Below are positions 62,529-64,000 of a stretch of 64,000 bases of DNA, one piece after another. Origin of the DNA: Dyadobacter alkalitolerans DSM 23607 (GTDB lineage: Bacteria > Bacteroidota > Bacteroidia > Cytophagales > Spirosomataceae); NCBI RefSeq assembly GCF_000428845.1, contig NZ_AUAS01000003.1:1-64000 (forward strand), read 5' to 3'. The notes beneath the pieces were generated by a model. That model made no database searches and was not told the origin of the DNA. It saw only the letters and a program-made list of their open reading frames with translations. The translations under genes were made by a program, and so were the position numbers. How positions within the stretch are numbered: the first letter of the stretch is position 1; the number at the start of each line of letters is the position of its first letter.

Positions 62529-64000
62529 ATGCCCGATCCTGCATACTTTTTACCTGCTTGTCTGCTGTTGGGATTGCCATTTTCGGGTTTTCTTTTGCTC
62601 TGGCTAGCTGGAAAAGGTTTTAATAAAGCAGCAGGTTTCGCGGGAGCATTCATAACTGCTGCCGGACTGATAATCAGTTTTTTATACGCAGATCCGCAAT
62701 CATTGCACGTGGTCAGTTTTCACTGGCTCACAATTGGCAGCACTTCCATTGACATTCCACTTCGTTTTGATGCGTTAACCTGCATCATGCTCGTGATCGT
62801 GCATTTTGTGGCATTGCTTGTGCAGCTTTATTCCACGGCTTACCTCCACGGCGACAATAACTTACATCGCTATTTCGCATTCATTCAGCTCTTTCTGTTT
62901 TCCATGATCGGCATTGTGCTTTCGGGCAGTTTGCTGGTAATGTATATTTTTTGGGAACTGGTGGGGCTTTCTTCTTATCTGCTCATCGGTTTTTGGTATT
63001 TCAAACCCAGGGCTGTTTGGGCTGCGCAAAAGGCGTTTGTGCTCAACCGGATCGGTGACGCAGCATTCCTGACAGGCATTTTAATGCTGTTTTACTATAT
63101 TGGTTCTACCGACTTTGAGGTGCTCTCCCTCAAAATTGACTCACTAAGCCCCGGAATCCTGACAGCCATCGGCCTTTGCCTTTTCGGCGGCTGCATGGGG
63201 AAATCGGCGCAATTTCCGCTTTCGGGCTGGCTACCGGATGCAATGGAAGGTCCTACGCCCGTTTCCGCTCTTATCCACGCCGCCACAATGGTTGCTGCGG
63301 GGATTTTTTTATTGGCAAGAATTTCCTTTCTGCTCACATTCGATGCTAAGCTGGTTATAACGATCATTGGCACCATTACCATGCTTATCGGGGCCATTAA
63401 GGCCACTCAGGTTTGGGATATCAAGCGTGTTTTGGCTTATTCCACGATGTCACAACTTGGAGTAATGGTCATTGCAGTTGGTTTCGGGAGCTGGCAAACT
63501 GCCCTGTTCCACCTGGCCACGCATGCATTTTTCAAGGCTGGATTATTCCTTTCAGCCGGTTCGGTCATTCACGCCGTAACACCGGCCGACCTTGGTTCTG
63601 ATTTTGATTTGCAGGATATGCGCACAATGGGCGGGCTGCGCAAAGCATTGCCGGTCACATTCATTTGTTTTTCGGTTTGTGCCGCAGCATTGGCCGGGTT
63701 GCCATTTTTTTCAGGTTTTTTATCCAAAGACGCGATCATTACCGAAGGGTTTCTTTGGGCAGGAGAATCGGGCGCATTGTTTTATATTTTCCCCATTATC
63801 GTGATCCTTTCCGCAGGCTTGACAGCCTATTATATGACGAGGCAGATCTGGCTGGTGTTTTTTGGTCAAAACAGATTTGATGCCACACGCATTCACCCGC
63901 ACGAATCGCCAGCCATTATGTGGCTTCCGATGGCAGTTTTGGCGGTTTTATCCGTTTTCATCTGGTTCTCCTGGAATCCTTTTGACGCGGCTGGCTGGTT
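62529..64000 (+). CDS. nuoL: NADH-quinone oxidoreductase subunit L (partial, runs off the window)
   Basis: The frame stays open from the ATG at 62529 to the window end (490 codons). It is a polytopic antiporter-like membrane subunit of complex I. The proton-channel segments are seen as LVMYIFWELVGLSSYLLIGF (key glutamate in the WELVG motif), CMGKSAQFPLSGWLPDAMEG, TPVSALIHAATMVAAGIFLL and LFHLATHAFFKAGLFLSAGS, which carries the broken-helix lysine and histidine residues. The C-terminal lateral helix would be beyond the window. A DabB-type NuoL homologue is less likely, since the whole complex I pattern is kept. No nuoK lies upstream, so the complex I genes are split or this begins a nuoLMN unit. 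Confidence 0.9.
   Translation, partial: MPDPAYFLPACLLLGLPFSGFLLLWLAGKGFNKAAGFAGAFITAAGLIISFLYADPQSLHVVSFHWLTIGSTSIDIPLRFDALTCIMLVIVHFVALLVQLYSTAYLHGDNNLHRYFAFIQLFLFSMIGIVLSGSLLVMYIFWELVGLSSYLLIGFWYFKPRAVWAAQKAFVLNRIGDAAFLTGILMLFYYIGSTDFEVLSLKIDSLSPGILTAIGLCLFGGCMGKSAQFPLSGWLPDAMEGPTPVSALIHAATMVAAGIFLLARISFLLTFDAKLVITIIGTITMLIGAIKATQVWDIKRVLAYSTMSQLGVMVIAVGFGSWQTALFHLATHAFFKAGLFLSAGSVIHAVTPADLGSDFDLQDMRTMGGLRKALPVTFICFSVCAAALAGLPFFSGFLSKDAIITEGFLWAGESGALFYIFPIIVILSAGLTAYYMTRQIWLVFFGQNRFDATRIHPHESPAIMWLPMAVLAVLSVFIWFSWNPFDAAGW

Overview
The window is chromosomal DNA of a Bacteroidota bacterium. The best fit is the order Cytophagales, near Dyadobacter or Spirosoma. The evidence is the many secreted proteins ending in type IX secretion (T9SS) sorting domains, GEVED and SprB-like modules, beta-propeller (Reg_prop/Y_Y_Y) sensor kinases, FtsX/MacB-type permeases, and promoters with the Bacteroidota -7 element TAnnTTTG. 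The genus is inferred from protein style and was not tested by a search.

Layout. 1-336 is the end of an IS3-family element next to a gutted HigA antitoxin gene. 735-7793 is chromosomal: a Crp/Fnr regulator divergent from an SDR reductase (with two FNR-like palindromes between them), an alpha/beta hydrolase, a retinol-saturase-like flavoprotein, a frameshifted AraC regulator, a second SDR and an XRE regulator. 7997-53960 is bounded by two 45-bp direct copies of the 3' half of a tRNA-Arg gene. I read it as a genomic island of about 46 kb integrated into tRNA-Arg(ACG), whose integrase has been lost. 53917 to the end is chromosomal again: tRNA-Arg, enoyl-CoA hydratase, PAP2-like membrane protein, asnS, secreted T9SS-related proteins, a serine hydrolase and the start of nuoL.

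Inside the island two similar signalling and surface-protein modules stand out. Module A (12665-22348) has a 1038-residue periplasmic-propeller histidine kinase, two LuxR-type response regulators (one with a degenerate receiver), a 1171-residue tectonin/GEVED surface protein and two small fibre-like secreted proteins. TTGTAGA half-sites lie before the kinase and before the first secreted gene. Module B (30218-43355) has a tectonin/GEVED surface protein, a diheme cytochrome c with a ScyD/ScyE-like lipoprotein, another 1038-residue kinase, a LuxR-type regulator, two tail-collar proteins and a 1283-residue GEVED/Ig-like protein. The palindrome ATAGCAA-N4-TTGCTAT occurs before three of its transcription units. 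The likely logic, which is inference, is that each kinase senses an external signal and its regulator switches on a set of exported proteins.

The rest of the island holds aqpZ, an NAD(P)-binding protein, an FtsX permease, a membrane-bound AraC regulator, a DUF4932-type metalloprotease, a serine hydrolase followed by an ECF sigma factor gene, and many broken genes: a T9SS protein with an internal TAG, a PorT-like barrel with an internal TAA, a secreted protein split by an IS3 element with a 4-bp target duplication, and two decayed serine recombinases.
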